Below are positions 1-9,014 of a stretch of DNA of 31,333 nucleotides, one piece after another (the stretch's first letter is position 1; each line of letters opens with the position of its first letter). The notes under the pieces are model-generated. The model had not been told where the DNA came from and made no database searches. It was given only the letters and a program-made list of their open reading frames with translations. Made by a program: the position numbers and the translations under genes. The stretch comes from JBDRED01 sp043820025 [NCBI: Elusimicrobiota bacterium] (GTDB lineage: Bacteria; RUG730; JBDRED01), in NCBI GenBank assembly GCA_043820025.1, contig JBDRED010000027.1:1-31333 (forward strand), read 5' to 3'.

Positions 1-2
1 GA

Positions 3-3000
3 AAAAGATATGGATTAGGTATTGCGCCACAAATACTAAAAGACTTATTTGGAATAACGGAAACATATAATGACTTGAAAGGAAAATTAAGAGAAAGTTT
101 AAACGAATCAGATTACTTTGGGGTTATTAATGAAATTAATAAACAAACGAATAAATTAAGAGACTATGATTTAGATCGGTCAATATTAATGGAAAACGCA
201 TATCAGCTCTGCATGACTATCCCGAAGTACAGATTAAACCAAGACAGGCTTTCAACAATGCTTTTAGGCAAAAAGCAGGGAAGTGTGGCTGAAAAGAATG
301 GTTTTCAAGAAATAGTTATAAATGACGAATATGATTATTTAACAGAAGCTGAAAAACGAGCTATAAAAAAAATATTTCCTAATAGAAAGAGTTTAGAAAT
401 AGCTGTATATTATGCTGATGCTTTTAGCTTTGATATTTTTTATAGAGACATATTTGAAGAAAAGAAAAAGAAATTTGGTAAAAATGGAAATAAATTAAGT
501 ATTCCAATGCAGTTTGTTGATATGGTAAGAAAGGGACTTGCCGGATGGGCAGATTTAAATGATACTGAAAAATTAAAAGAGCTCACAAGATGGGCTGACA
601 TAGATACAAAAAGGATTGTTTTAAGGACAATAAAAAAGTATGAACTGCAAGGAGTTGATGAACGGAGATACTTGGATAATGTGTTTAAGCATATCTATAA
701 GTATGATGGAATCCTTAGAGAAAGATTTAGTACGGATATTGCGCAATTTTTATTGGCAAAGTTGGATGTAGATACTCTTGAAAAAATAAATTCAAATTGG
801 ATGAAAACATTGGCCTATGGCATCAATGGCGAGTTTAGATGGTGGCAATACAATAATAGCGGTAAACCATTAACTGATGAAGAGTTTATCCAAAAAATAA
901 AGGATAATAGATTATATGAATTGTCACAGATAAGATTGAACGCTAAGGAAGCCTTTACTCCTCCTTTGCCTCCTGAATTAATAGATCTTATCTTAAGAGA
1001 TGAAATAGGAGAGAGGGTCGCAAAGGGATATGAAATAGATGATTTTATCAGAATGAAATACTTACAAGACAGAAGTGATGATGAATTAAAAACAGCAATA
1101 TCTTCATTTTTAAAGAAAGGAGGATTGAACTTAGATACAGAGCTTGCAACAGATAGGGATGGATATATAAAACAAGAGAAAGAAAAAATTATTGCGCAAG
1201 GATTAGATCCTAAATATAACCCTATAAAATTAACGCGCAAGATGCTGGAAGCATTTAGGGTTATTGATTATATTAAGCAGATACGTAATTGGAGATGCGG
1301 CGATATGAGTATTCCTGAAGCAAGGTTCTCGAATGACGCTACTTTATGTCCTGAACTATTGGTATTGGAATTTGATGGATTTCAGCAAGAATTAGAAAAA
1401 TTTAAAGCAGAGATTAAAAAAAGAGGGTTAGATAGTATGGAAAGGAACTATATGCATTATTATTTTACGCAGGTAGTTGATGATGCAGGCGATGATTTGC
1501 TATTGTATCATTATTCCAGAGGTGAGATATATAGCCAACAAAAAAGGATTATGTATTTAACAATACTTAAACAGATTGGAAATATTAGAAAAGTAATTGG
1601 CGGTATACCCGATGAATTGAAAATATTAGCCGGAAAATTATATCAAAATATAAAATTAACTGCGGATGATATTGAGGTAATGAATAAATTTATTATCATT
1701 AGGGACGATTTGATAGAAAAGGGTTATATTTGGGATGATGGAACATTAAGAACATTAAGAGGTGTGGATCAAACAGAATACATTTGGAAACTATTTATTA
1801 ATGAATTTGGTGATTTCGAGGTAAAATTAGACTTGTCCCCAAGAACTTCGAAGTCTTCCTCAGAGGATTCAATATCAGAAATAGAACGTAGTCAAGTTCT
1901 CTCTGATATTAAGTGTTCTGCTCCTAAACCGGGAGAAGAATGTTCTAACCTTTTCCACAAATTCATATCAAATGAAATCTTAGTAGATCTTATACATGCA
2001 AGAGTAACTATGAAATTATCGGATGCGGATAAAGTGATTATCAGGGGAGTTTTAGATTGGTATATATCAAAACTAAACACTGTAAACTCAGGAAATTTAT
2101 TTCCTAAGGCTCTAATAGAGATTAATCTTGAATCATTAGACGAATTAACTATAGATGATTTAATAGCGCTCCAGCAAATTACGCGGTATATTATGGAAAA
2201 TAATATATTAAGAGATACTGATCTTGATGCTGATAAATTAGCATTACAGCGAAAGAAGCAAATAGCGTTATTTATTAAGAAAATATATGTGTATAAAAAA
2301 CGGAATATTAAAGTAATCCAGCAGATGCACAGAGGGCCTGCGCAGGAATTGTCTGGAATTATCAAACCCGGGCCGGGTATGAATATGAGTGCCAAATTTG
2401 CCGTTGCCGGTGAAGAAGTTATTACCCCGGATAAATTAGAAGAGGCTGTTGATAAATTTTTTAAGTTGGAATATTCCAAAGATGAATTCATTGGCCGCTT
2501 AAATGACAGGGGACTTGGTTGTTCTATGCCGGAAGAAATAAAGATAAAACATGTTAAAATACTAGATATGCCTGCTCAAAGCGCGTCAGTCTGGCTCGGA
2601 TGTATGATAAGCGGTGAGACGATGTATATTGATGACTGGGTATATCAGATGATTTTGGCCAAGAAAATTTCTTTCGAAGAATTGCTTGAGCACGAAAGTA
2701 TAGAAGCAGAAATTAGTGATCTATATATTGCAAATTCAGAAAAGATTGATATTGTTGGTTTATACGCTTATTTGATTTATAGTGGAGAAGAAGTCAATAA
2801 TATTGTTTTGAAAAGGATTGAAAATATTGTAAATGAGGAGAGTAAAAAAACGCATAATAGAAAAATCAGAGATATGGAAATAGCGCACAAAGTTACGATG
2901 CTCGTACCCGGTCAAAAGGTTTTTGAAAGAAAATTAATTGCGGGAAAAATACTGCACGTATTAGCAAAAAGTAATAACTTTGAAGTAATGTATGAGAAAG

Positions 3001-3746
3001 TGCTATCTAATGACTTTTTGTTTTCAATCATATACAAAGCGCTAGAAGATTTGTCAAAAAATGGAGTAGATGATGATCAAGCAATAGAAGGCATACATGG
3101 GGTTCTTAAATCTTTTTTTATAGGCATGATTACAGAAAAGACGCCATGGGCCGAGTTACAACTTGATATGCTGATGGAATTATTAAGAAATGGAACTACC
3201 GCAGATCAAGCAGTAAGAATGATAAATCAATTTCACAACAGCTTGTTTTTGAGGGATACTCAAGAAATAGTATTCAAAAATTATATGCCAAAACTTGCGA
3301 GATTGGCATATTATTTAGTATTATATCCTTTACGAGTTAATTATCAGTTATATAACATGTATAATCGTTTTGAAATAATAGTTGATTCTTATAGAGAAAT
3401 TTCAGCTTATAATCTGCTTATGCGGCATAAAGACGCAATACTTTCGCTCTTAAGGTCAGACAGCGTCACGGTCGAGGAACTGCAGGAGCTGATATTATAT
3501 GACTATGAGTATCATACAAATAATTTTTACAGCACTTTAAAGGCATATTCAGATTGGCTGAACAAAACAAATATTTTGTTCGATAAAAAAAATGAAGACA
3601 AAAACCTTAGGCGGGCATTACAGGAATTTTTCGTTACGATGAGGCCATTTTCATTACAAGCAACTTTGCAGCCTATTCAATATAGAAAGAGCTCAATGCT
3701 TATAAGGAACACAGAGAACACAGAAGCAATATTACAAGCTGTATAG
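3..3746 (+). CDS. Very large protein of unknown function, 5' end outside the window
   Basis: The frame is open from the first complete codon at position 3 to the TAG at 3744-3746, giving 1247 visible residues. A TTG at 75 could be taken as a start, but the upstream codons (RYGLGIAPQILKDLFG...) read as ordinary protein and no ribosome binding site precedes 75, so the gene begins left of the window. I do not recognise a family. The protein looks mostly alpha-helical and charged, without obvious membrane segments in the visible part. A short Ser/Glu-rich linker (SPRTSKSSSEDS, near base 1837) separates an N-terminal helical half from a more hydrophobic C-terminal half, which contains a FEELLEHESIEAE stretch. 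The last residues (NTENTE) come from a short tandem DNA repeat. It may resemble the equally large secreted protein at the right end of the window in kind, but I see no clear shared motif. Confidence 0.75.
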   Translation, partial: KRYGLGIAPQILKDLFGITETYNDLKGKLRESLNESDYFGVINEINKQTNKLRDYDLDRSILMENAYQLCMTIPKYRLNQDRLSTMLLGKKQGSVAEKNGFQEIVINDEYDYLTEAEKRAIKKIFPNRKSLEIAVYYADAFSFDIFYRDIFEEKKKKFGKNGNKLSIPMQFVDMVRKGLAGWADLNDTEKLKELTRWADIDTKRIVLRTIKKYELQGVDERRYLDNVFKHIYKYDGILRERFSTDIAQFLLAKLDVDTLEKINSNWMKTLAYGINGEFRWWQYNNSGKPLTDEEFIQKIKDNRLYELSQIRLNAKEAFTPPLPPELIDLILRDEIGERVAKGYEIDDFIRMKYLQDRSDDELKTAISSFLKKGGLNLDTELATDRDGYIKQEKEKIIAQGLDPKYNPIKLTRKMLEAFRVIDYIKQIRNWRCGDMSIPEARFSNDATLCPELLVLEFDGFQQELEKFKAEIKKRGLDSMERNYMHYYFTQVVDDAGDDLLLYHYSRGEIYSQQKRIMYLTILKQIGNIRKVIGGIPDELKILAGKLYQNIKLTADDIEVMNKFIIIRDDLIEKGYIWDDGTLRTLRGVDQTEYIWKLFINEFGDFEVKLDLSPRTSKSSSEDSISEIERSQVLSDIKCSAPKPGEECSNLFHKFISNEILVDLIHARVTMKLSDADKVIIRGVLDWYISKLNTVNSGNLFPKALIEINLESLDELTIDDLIALQQITRYIMENNILRDTDLDADKLALQRKKQIALFIKKIYVYKKRNIKVIQQMHRGPAQELSGIIKPGPGMNMSAKFAVAGEEVITPDKLEEAVDKFFKLEYSKDEFIGRLNDRGLGCSMPEEIKIKHVKILDMPAQSASVWLGCMISGETMYIDDWVYQMILAKKISFEELLEHESIEAEISDLYIANSEKIDIVGLYAYLIYSGEEVNNIVLKRIENIVNEESKKTHNRKIRDMEIAHKVTMLVPGQKVFERKLIAGKILHVLAKSNNFEVMYEKVLSNDFLFSIIYKALEDLSKNGVDDDQAIEGIHGVLKSFFIGMITEKTPWAELQLDMLMELLRNGTTADQAVRMINQFHNSLFLRDTQEIVFKNYMPKLARLAYYLVLYPLRVNYQLYNMYNRFEIIVDSYREISAYNLLMRHKDAILSLLRSDSVTVEELQELILYDYEYHTNNFYSTLKAYSDWLNKTNILFDKKNEDKNLRRALQEFFVTMRPFSLQATLQPIQYRKSSMLIRNTENTEAILQAV

Positions 3747-3794
3747 AATTATTGTCATTTTGAAATGATGTTAGTTTGCGAAGATTCTCGCGCA

Positions 3795-3923
3795 TAGACT
3801 GTGTTATGATAACTCCTTCTCCCCACAGTGGAGAGGAACGTTGCAGGGATAATATATGAACAATATTGTTTCTGAATATGTAGACTGTGTTATGATAACT
3901 CCTTCTCCCCTGTGGGGAGAAGG
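3795..3923. repeat. Two 30-base direct repeats, the second ending in a strong hairpin
   Basis: The gap between the large unknown gene and the aldo/keto reductase contains the same 30 bases (starting tagactgtgttatg, ending ccttctcccc) at 3795-3824 and 3881-3910, spaced 86 bases apart. At 3901-3923 the second copy continues into a perfect hairpin with 10-base arms (ccttctcccc / ggggagaagg) and a 3-base loop, followed by ttgggatgaggggg. This CT/GA-rich palindrome type is widespread as a dispersed REP-like repeat in bacterial genomes. No run of T follows, so it is not a typical terminator. Confidence 0.75.
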
Positions 3924-3982
3924 TTGGGATGAGGGGGAAAGACTTATCGATGAGGTTATTCCCCCTCGACTAGAGGATTTAT

Positions 3983-4957
3983 ATGAATTATCGGAAGCTT
4001 GGTATGAGCGGTATTAAGGTTTCAGAAATAAGCCTGGGATGCTGGACAATGGGCGGGCCTAGCCGGAGAGAGGGATATGCAACGGGTTATGCTGATGTTA
4101 ATGAAGATGACATAAGAGAAGCAATTCTTTATGCGCTTGAAAACGGCGTTAATCATTTTGATAATGCTGACTGCTACGGCGACGGAAAAGCTGAAAGAAT
4201 GCTTGCGAAAATATTAGGCAAAAAATCTAAAGATGTAATAATTTCTTCTAAGGTAGGGCATTTTAAGGGAACTGCTGAAAATGCTTATGAGCCTAGCCAC
4301 ATCCGCCATCAATGCGAACAGTCATTAATAAATCTTAAACGCGAGTATATTGATATTTATTACTTCCATCATGGGAATTTTGGGAAAAATGATAAGTATT
4401 TAGACGACGCAATTAATGCAATGAATAATCTAAAGAAGGAAGGGAAAATACGTATTATAGGCCTTTCAGCATATTCTTCCTCGGATTTTGAAAGGCTCTT
4501 ACCTAAAATAAAGCCTGATGTTCTGCAGTCCTGGGCGCATATAATGGACGATAAATTTATTACAGAAGGCTCAATAGTAAGAAATCTCCTTGAAAAAAAC
4601 AACCTTTCATTTGTTGCGTTTAGCCCTCTTAATCAAGGTTTATTATTAGATAAGTTTAAACCGGGTAATCCGCCTATATTTGAAGAAGGGGATCACAGAA
4701 AGGATAAACCAAAATTTTCAAAGGAAGCGCTGGAAAAACTTGCTCCCAAAATGGAAAAACTTAAGGAGCGGTTTGGGTCAGAGACAAAAGAGCTTGCAAG
4801 AATTGCTCTTCAATATGTATTATATCATCAGGTTGTGGGCTGTGTTATTCCGGGATTTAGAAATAAGAATCAGGTAGATATTAACCTCTCAGCGCAGGGC
4901 AAAGAATTATCAGAAGAAGATATTAAATATATAAAACATGTGTTTAATAATTTATAG
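3983..4957 (+). CDS. Aldo/keto reductase
   Basis: A 324-residue NAD(P)H-dependent oxidoreductase of the aldo/keto reductase (AKR) superfamily, predicted cytoplasmic. It opens with the family's MNYRKLGMSGIKVSEISLGCW. The catalytic tetrad is visible: Asp60 and Tyr65 in FDNADCYG, Lys90 in ISSKVG, and His129 in DIYYFHH. The C-terminal cofactor-binding part is present (LARIALQYVL near base 4800, then CVIPGFRNKNQVDIN). Length is normal for the family. The start at 3983 has a weak GAGG upstream. The substrate cannot be read from sequence. It stands alone between two repeat-bearing gaps, 67 bases before the next gene, so the neighbours do not suggest a pathway. Confidence 0.93.
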   Translation: MNYRKLGMSGIKVSEISLGCWTMGGPSRREGYATGYADVNEDDIREAILYALENGVNHFDNADCYGDGKAERMLAKILGKKSKDVIISSKVGHFKGTAENAYEPSHIRHQCEQSLINLKREYIDIYYFHHGNFGKNDKYLDDAINAMNNLKKEGKIRIIGLSAYSSSDFERLLPKIKPDVLQSWAHIMDDKFITEGSIVRNLLEKNNLSFVAFSPLNQGLLLDKFKPGNPPIFEEGDHRKDKPKFSKEALEKLAPKMEKLKERFGSETKELARIALQYVLYHQVVGCVIPGFRNKNQVDINLSAQGKELSEEDIKYIKHVFNNL

Positions 4958-4977
4958 CTAGGATGAAAATTTAAGCG

Positions 4978-5005
4978 AAGATTCCTGCCTGCGCAGGAAT
5001 GACAG
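4978..5005. repeat. Short palindromic dispersed repeat (family 2, intergenic copy)
   Basis: The 67-base gap contains gaagattcctgcctgcgcag continuing gaatgacag. The arms attcctgc (4981-4988) and gcaggaat (4993-5000) are perfect inverted repeats around a 4-base loop. The reverse complement of the same motif, one base different in an arm, recurs inside the 2062-residue gene at 26208-26232. Motifs of this kind are common dispersed repeats. Confidence 0.7.
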
Positions 5006-5024
5006 AGAGAAAGTAGGAATTAAA

Positions 5025-6749
5025 ATGAATAATTTCTTATCCGGTAAAAGATACAATTATTATTTCTTAGGTTTATTATTTATTATTGGGATTCTTCTTT
5101 ATGGCAAGGTGGTTTTGCATGCGCCTTTTTTATTCGATGATAATTTAAGCATAGAACTAAATACAACGATCCATTCGCTTACTCCTTTCTCAAAGTTTTT
5201 CAAAAATAGTATGGAACTGGGCAGTAATTTTTACAGGCCTGTTCAAAACATTCTTCACGCTCTTCTTTATAAATTATTTAAACTAAATCCTTTGCCTTAT
5301 CATTTGTTCTCTGTATTGTTACATATTTTCAATGCTTTTATTGTATTTATATTATTAAAAAGACTTAAGCTTTCAATTGTCGGTTCATCTATAGCATCAA
5401 TATTATTTTTTATACATCCTGTTCAGCCTGAATCAGTAAGTTATTTAACAGGCATATCCGATGTGCTGGGTTTCTTCTTTTTGGGATTGGGATGTTTGGC
5501 GTTTATAAAGATATTGTTGTTTAAACAGCAGTCTTATATGCAGCACTCGCGTCATCCTGAGCAAAGCGAAGGATCTTCAAAAAAGATTCCTTACACAAGG
5601 ATCCTTCGGTCACTTCGTTCCCTCAGGATGACTATGGGGTTGAAGTATGCGGGCATTCTTCTTTGCTTTATTCTTGCGCTTCTTTCTCGTGAGACTACAA
5701 TAGTCTTTCCGGGTTTAGCGTTATTATTTACGATCTATTTCTGGAAAGGCCTCGATAACGGGAAACGGAAAAACGCGATAATAGCTGTAGTAATTTTAGG
5801 AATAATATCTATAGTTTATCTTTATATAAAACTATTTGTCGTAAATTTTACGGGAGTAATAGGCCTTTCCGCGGAGAAGAATATTTACACGGAAAATCTG
5901 CACATTAGATTAATTACTTATATTAATAATCTCTGGAGCTATGCTAAGCTTATTGTAATTCCTCTAAATTTATTTCTTGAAAAACCCTATGTGGGTTATA
6001 CGACACTACTATCTTTCTCCGGATTGTTTGGAAGCCTTGCGGTGTTTTTTTCAGCATTTGGATCATATATTTCATTTAAAAAAAATAAAATTATATTTTT
6101 TGGCGTAGTCTGGTTTTTTATAAATATGGCGACTGTTATGGGTATTATTCCTCTTAATGCCATGTATTTAGAACACTGGCTTTATACTCCGATTATAGGA
6201 GTCTGCATAATATTAGCCGGATTATTTAATGATCCTCAGAAGGAAACTAATTTTCAAGAAATGAAATATCGGATTCCATGGATTTTGATTTTAACACTAT
6301 GGATGGTGTTTTTTGGAATAAGAACATATATGCGTAATTTAGAATGGTCTGATGCTGTGAGCTTTTATAAAAATGAAATATACCATTCTCCGGGATCCGG
6401 AAGAATTTATAATAACCTTGCAATGGAGTATGTTGACTTAGGAAAGTATGATGATGCTATAGAATATTATAAAAAAGCTATAGCAGTAAGGGATGATTAT
6501 CCGCAAACGCATCATAATCTCGGAAATCTGTATTTGGGCCAGGGAAGATATAATGAAGCGTATAATGAATTCTTTAAAGCGCTTCAAATTGATCCTAATT
6601 TTATTTATACTTATGGCCGGTTATATAAATTGTTTATGGACGCCGGGTATAAGGATAAAGCTGAATTAACCGTAAAATTCATTAATCATCTGCAAAACGG
6701 CGGAAAACTTTCAACGAAAGAATTTGATATATTATTTAATAATTCCTAG
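5025..6749 (+). CDS. TMTC-like GT-C family membrane protein with C-terminal TPR repeats
   Basis: A 574-residue polytopic membrane protein with about ten hydrophobic segments, the first at residues 12-32, and two to three TPR repeats from about residue 452 to the end (NNLAMEYVDLGKYDDAIEYY, HHNLGNLYLGQGRYNEA). An FDD motif (residues 37-39) follows the first membrane segment, and YRPVQN plus HPVQPESVSYLTGISDVLGF follow later. These match bacterial relatives of TMTC/DUF1736 proteins, which share the GT-C fold of lipid-linked sugar transferases. A role in protein O-glycosylation is therefore an inference. Residues about 176-203 (RHPEQSEGSSKK...LRSLRMT) are encoded by an inserted palindromic DNA element rather than by family sequence, and lie in a loop between membrane segments. 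The gene ends by overlapping the convergent protease gene by 18 bases. Confidence 0.8.
   Translation: MNNFLSGKRYNYYFLGLLFIIGILLYGKVVLHAPFLFDDNLSIELNTTIHSLTPFSKFFKNSMELGSNFYRPVQNILHALLYKLFKLNPLPYHLFSVLLHIFNAFIVFILLKRLKLSIVGSSIASILFFIHPVQPESVSYLTGISDVLGFFFLGLGCLAFIKILLFKQQSYMQHSRHPEQSEGSSKKIPYTRILRSLRSLRMTMGLKYAGILLCFILALLSRETTIVFPGLALLFTIYFWKGLDNGKRKNAIIAVVILGIISIVYLYIKLFVVNFTGVIGLSAEKNIYTENLHIRLITYINNLWSYAKLIVIPLNLFLEKPYVGYTTLLSFSGLFGSLAVFFSAFGSYISFKKNKIIFFGVVWFFINMATVMGIIPLNAMYLEHWLYTPIIGVCIILAGLFNDPQKETNFQEMKYRIPWILILTLWMVFFGIRTYMRNLEWSDAVSFYKNEIYHSPGSGRIYNNLAMEYVDLGKYDDAIEYYKKAIAVRDDYPQTHHNLGNLYLGQGRYNEAYNEFFKALQIDPNFIYTYGRLYKLFMDAGYKDKAELTVKFINHLQNGGKLSTKEFDILFNNS
5551..5632. repeat. 82-base palindromic dispersed element inserted in frame in a gene (family 1, copy 1)
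   Basis: The element has perfect 11-base terminal inverted repeats, gtcatcctgag (5551-5561) and ctcaggatgac (5622-5632). Inside these it has a second complementary pair, cgaaggatc and gatccttcg. It lies wholly inside the GT-C protein gene and contributes about 28 codons without breaking the frame. Related copies with the same end motifs lie in the gaps at 8832-8922 and 15439-15525 and at the end of the activator gene (19918-19999). Confidence 0.85.
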
Positions 6750-8711
6750 CTTTCCTGTTTTCTTATAATTTTTTCCAATGATAGTGTAAATATATATCCC
6801 GCTTGCGCAAGGTTTGCCTGATTCATTTTTACAATCCCAAACAGCTGTTCTTACTGAATGATCGTCTGTGATTTCTGAGCCCTCTGTAAGTATTCGAACT
6901 AATTCTCCGGAAAGCGCGTATATATTTATAGTTAGATTGTCTTCTCCGGGGTACATGTTTGTAAATGTAATGTGTTCATAATTACTTTCCGATGGGATAA
7001 ATGGATTTGGGTATACTATTGTTCTATCGAGATCTACGGTAACTCCATTTGAAGAGGTTACAGCCGATTTATCACCGGTCAGATTTTCTGCAAATACAGA
7101 AAAATAGTATGTCAGGCCCTGGATTAAATCTAATCCTCCATGAGTGACAGATGTATTTAAAGTATTATTTGTCCATCCGACAATATCAGATCCTCCTGAT
7201 ACGCTTCCAATAGCGTAATAATAAGTTGTGGCAGTAAGCGCTGAAGTCCAGTGCGCTGATAATGATGTGGGGGATGTTGTTCGATCAATATCATATTCCT
7301 CTAAGCCGTCAAAAACCTCCTCGATACTTAAAAATGTAAGCGCTTTATAAGCATTTAATCTGCCTGATCCAAGCTTGTCTGTATAACCTGGATTAATGCC
7401 ATCAGTATTATCTGCGGATTCTTTAAGTAAGGATGTAATATTTGTGTTTGATAAAGAAGGATTATTCGCCAGCAGGAGCCCTGCTGCTCCTGCAATCATA
7501 GGGCATGCCATAGATGTTCCGTCAGCCTCAGCATAAGAATCGCCGGGATAAGTGGAAGCAATACTGTCGCCGGGAGCCGAGATATCAACCCAGGTTCCGT
7601 AATTTGAAAAAGAAGCTTTCTCATCCTTCCAGTCTGTGGCTGCAACAGCAATTGTCTCATCATAATAAGCCGGATATATTGGAGTTTCAGTATTATCATT
7701 TCCGGCAGCGAATACAACTACGCAGTCTTTTGATTTTGCATATTGAATAGCTGTTAATATAGTCGGAGCAGGGCTTGGCCCGCCCCAGCTGCAGCTTAAA
7801 ATTTTAGCGCCATTATCTGCGGCGTATTCAATTGCTTCTGCGGATATGTTGTCATATGCGTTAGGAAATATTTTAAGAGGCATTAATTTTATGTTCCAAC
7901 ATACCCCTGCAACGCCTTTTCCATTATTGCTTACTGCTCCTGCAATACCTGCGCAGTGTGTGCCATGCCAGCCATTGCCTCCGCTGTAATGTATCGGATT
8001 ATTATCCGGCGTAACCAGCGACTGATTAGAAACCTCTGTATTTCCTGAAAAATCATAGCCTCTGTAGTCATCAATATAGCCGTTACCATCATCGTCAATA
8101 CCATTTTCAGTCGGCCCGTCATTTGTATTCAGCCGCATATTAGCTGATAGGTCTTCATGGTTATAATCTACTCCGGTGTCTATTATAGCTATGATAACTG
8201 TATTGCTTCCTGTAGTTATATCCCATGCGTCAAGCGCGTTTATGTCCTTATTAGGTATTGCGCCGGTAGCGAATGTGCCATCATTGGCTAATCCCCATTG
8301 CTGTTTGAAATATGGATCATTAGGAGTTGTTGAAAATGTCTCTCTTAAGTAATTTGGCTGGGCATATTCTATAGCCGGATCATTTGCTAATTCTTTGGCA
8401 ACATCAAGCGGGTCAAGACTGCTGTCAATTTCCGCATAATAAACTGTAGATAAGTCGGGCGCTTGAATACTTGATAAGCTTTTTGCTGACGTTTTATTTT
8501 TCCGGTTTTTAAATAACTGATTCATATTCTTAATTTTATGTTTATTCATTGTTTCTTTTTTTATGTCAGAAAGGGTTGAGCGCTTAGCAATATTTTCTTT
8601 ATACTTGAAAATTATCTGTCCTTTGGCATAAGTTGAATCAGCTGAATAGGCTGAAACTACGCTAAGAGCGAATAGTAGAAGAATTAGAAAAAAATGTTTT
8701 AATTTGCGCAT
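6732..8711 (-). CDS. Secreted subtilisin-like serine protease (S8) with C-terminal sorting-like domain
   Basis: A 659-residue exported protease. Residues 1-24 form a signal peptide (hydrophobic core LILLLFALSVVSA), followed by a propeptide to about residue 120. The S8 catalytic domain spans about 133-455 with Asp178 (IAIIDTG), His249 (HGTHCAG), oxyanion Asn338 (AAGND) and Ser400 (GTSMACP), so all catalytic residues are present. A fibronectin-III-like segment (about 475-565) and a C-terminal beta domain beginning YPNPFIPSES and ending GKLGIIK follow. That end resembles the FlgD-like or Por-secretion sorting domains used for surface attachment or export. A good AAAGGAAC ribosome site precedes the ATG, and a promoter-like pair lies upstream. 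The 3' end overlaps the convergent neighbour by 18 bases. Substrates are unknown. Confidence 0.93.
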   Translation of the reverse strand: MRKLKHFFLILLLFALSVVSAYSADSTYAKGQIIFKYKENIAKRSTLSDIKKETMNKHKIKNMNQLFKNRKNKTSAKSLSSIQAPDLSTVYYAEIDSSLDPLDVAKELANDPAIEYAQPNYLRETFSTTPNDPYFKQQWGLANDGTFATGAIPNKDINALDAWDITTGSNTVIIAIIDTGVDYNHEDLSANMRLNTNDGPTENGIDDDGNGYIDDYRGYDFSGNTEVSNQSLVTPDNNPIHYSGGNGWHGTHCAGIAGAVSNNGKGVAGVCWNIKLMPLKIFPNAYDNISAEAIEYAADNGAKILSCSWGGPSPAPTILTAIQYAKSKDCVVVFAAGNDNTETPIYPAYYDETIAVAATDWKDEKASFSNYGTWVDISAPGDSIASTYPGDSYAEADGTSMACPMIAGAAGLLLANNPSLSNTNITSLLKESADNTDGINPGYTDKLGSGRLNAYKALTFLSIEEVFDGLEEYDIDRTTSPTSLSAHWTSALTATTYYYAIGSVSGGSDIVGWTNNTLNTSVTHGGLDLIQGLTYYFSVFAENLTGDKSAVTSSNGVTVDLDRTIVYPNPFIPSESNYEHITFTNMYPGEDNLTINIYALSGELVRILTEGSEITDDHSVRTAVWDCKNESGKPCASGIYIYTIIGKNYKKTGKLGIIK

Positions 8712-8740
8712 ACTTGTTCCTTTTAAAATACATTTATATA

Positions 8741-8769
8741 ATTTAACACTAGATTGCTTTATATTTCAA
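8741..8769 (-). promoter_or_regulatory. Candidate sigma-70-type promoter of the subtilase gene
   Basis: On the minus strand TTGAAA (8769-8764) and TTAAAT (8746-8741) are separated by 17 bases, about 30 bases ahead of the protease start codon and its ribosome site. The -35 matches 5 of 6 and the -10 only 4 of 6 consensus positions in AT-rich sequence, so support is moderate. Confidence 0.4.
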
Positions 8770-8785
8770 GTTAAATTATGAAATA

Positions 8786-8813
8786 CAGAAGCCAGAAGTC
8801 AGAAGTCAGAAGC
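8786..8813. repeat. Tandem 7-base repeat (CAGAAGY, four units)
   Basis: Four consecutive heptamers, cagaagc, cagaagt, cagaagt and cagaagc, occupy this stretch. The same CAGAANN heptad pattern forms the arrays flanking the four-helix-bundle gene at 10052-10079 and, inverted, at 10449-10490. This copy has no gene attached and may be a solo remnant. Confidence 0.75.
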
Positions 8814-8831
8814 CGGAATAGAGAAAGGAAT

Positions 8832-8922
8832 GTCATTGCGAGGCGAGTTACTGCGAGCCGTGGCAATCTTTGAGAAAGGAACCTTTTGCGGAGATCCTTC
8901 GGATAGTAATCCTCAGGATGAC
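8832..8922. repeat. Palindromic dispersed element, family 1 (intergenic copy)
   Basis: It runs from gtcattgcgag (8832) to cctcaggatgac (8922). The right part carries the gatccttcgg and cctcaggatgac motifs of the in-gene copy at 5551-5632. The left part (gtcattgcgaggcgag ... gtggcaatct) belongs to another common repeat type, so this looks like a mosaic of two repeats. It makes up the middle of the 341-base gap between the divergent protease and MoxR genes. Confidence 0.65.
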
Positions 8923-8967
8923 ATAGAGAAGAATTATAATAACCTTTGAAACTTTTTAACAACGATT

Positions 8968-9014
8968 GGGGACATTCCTCAAGGTAGGATTTAGGGTTGG
9001 GGAGGAGTGTCCCC
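8968..9014. repeat. REP-like hairpin ahead of the MoxR gene
   Basis: Arms ggggacattcctc (8968-8980) and gaggagtgtcccc (9002-9014) are complementary at 12 of 13 positions; the mismatch would be a G-U pair in RNA. The GGGGACA/TGTCCCC ends resemble repeats associated with REP-type Y1 transposases, though none is encoded here. It lies 39 bases before the MoxR start codon and would be transcribed if the promoter is upstream of it. Confidence 0.6.

Noticed and set aside
1892-2491. 199-residue minus-strand frame within the first giant gene
   Set aside because: It lies wholly opposite a well-supported coding frame, with no ribosome site and no recognisable protein features.
3856-4017. Small plus-strand frame beginning MNNIVSEYVDCVM and reading PSPLWGEG
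   Set aside because: It is mostly translated REP-like repeat, overlaps the start of the aldo/keto reductase in another frame, and has no ribosome site.
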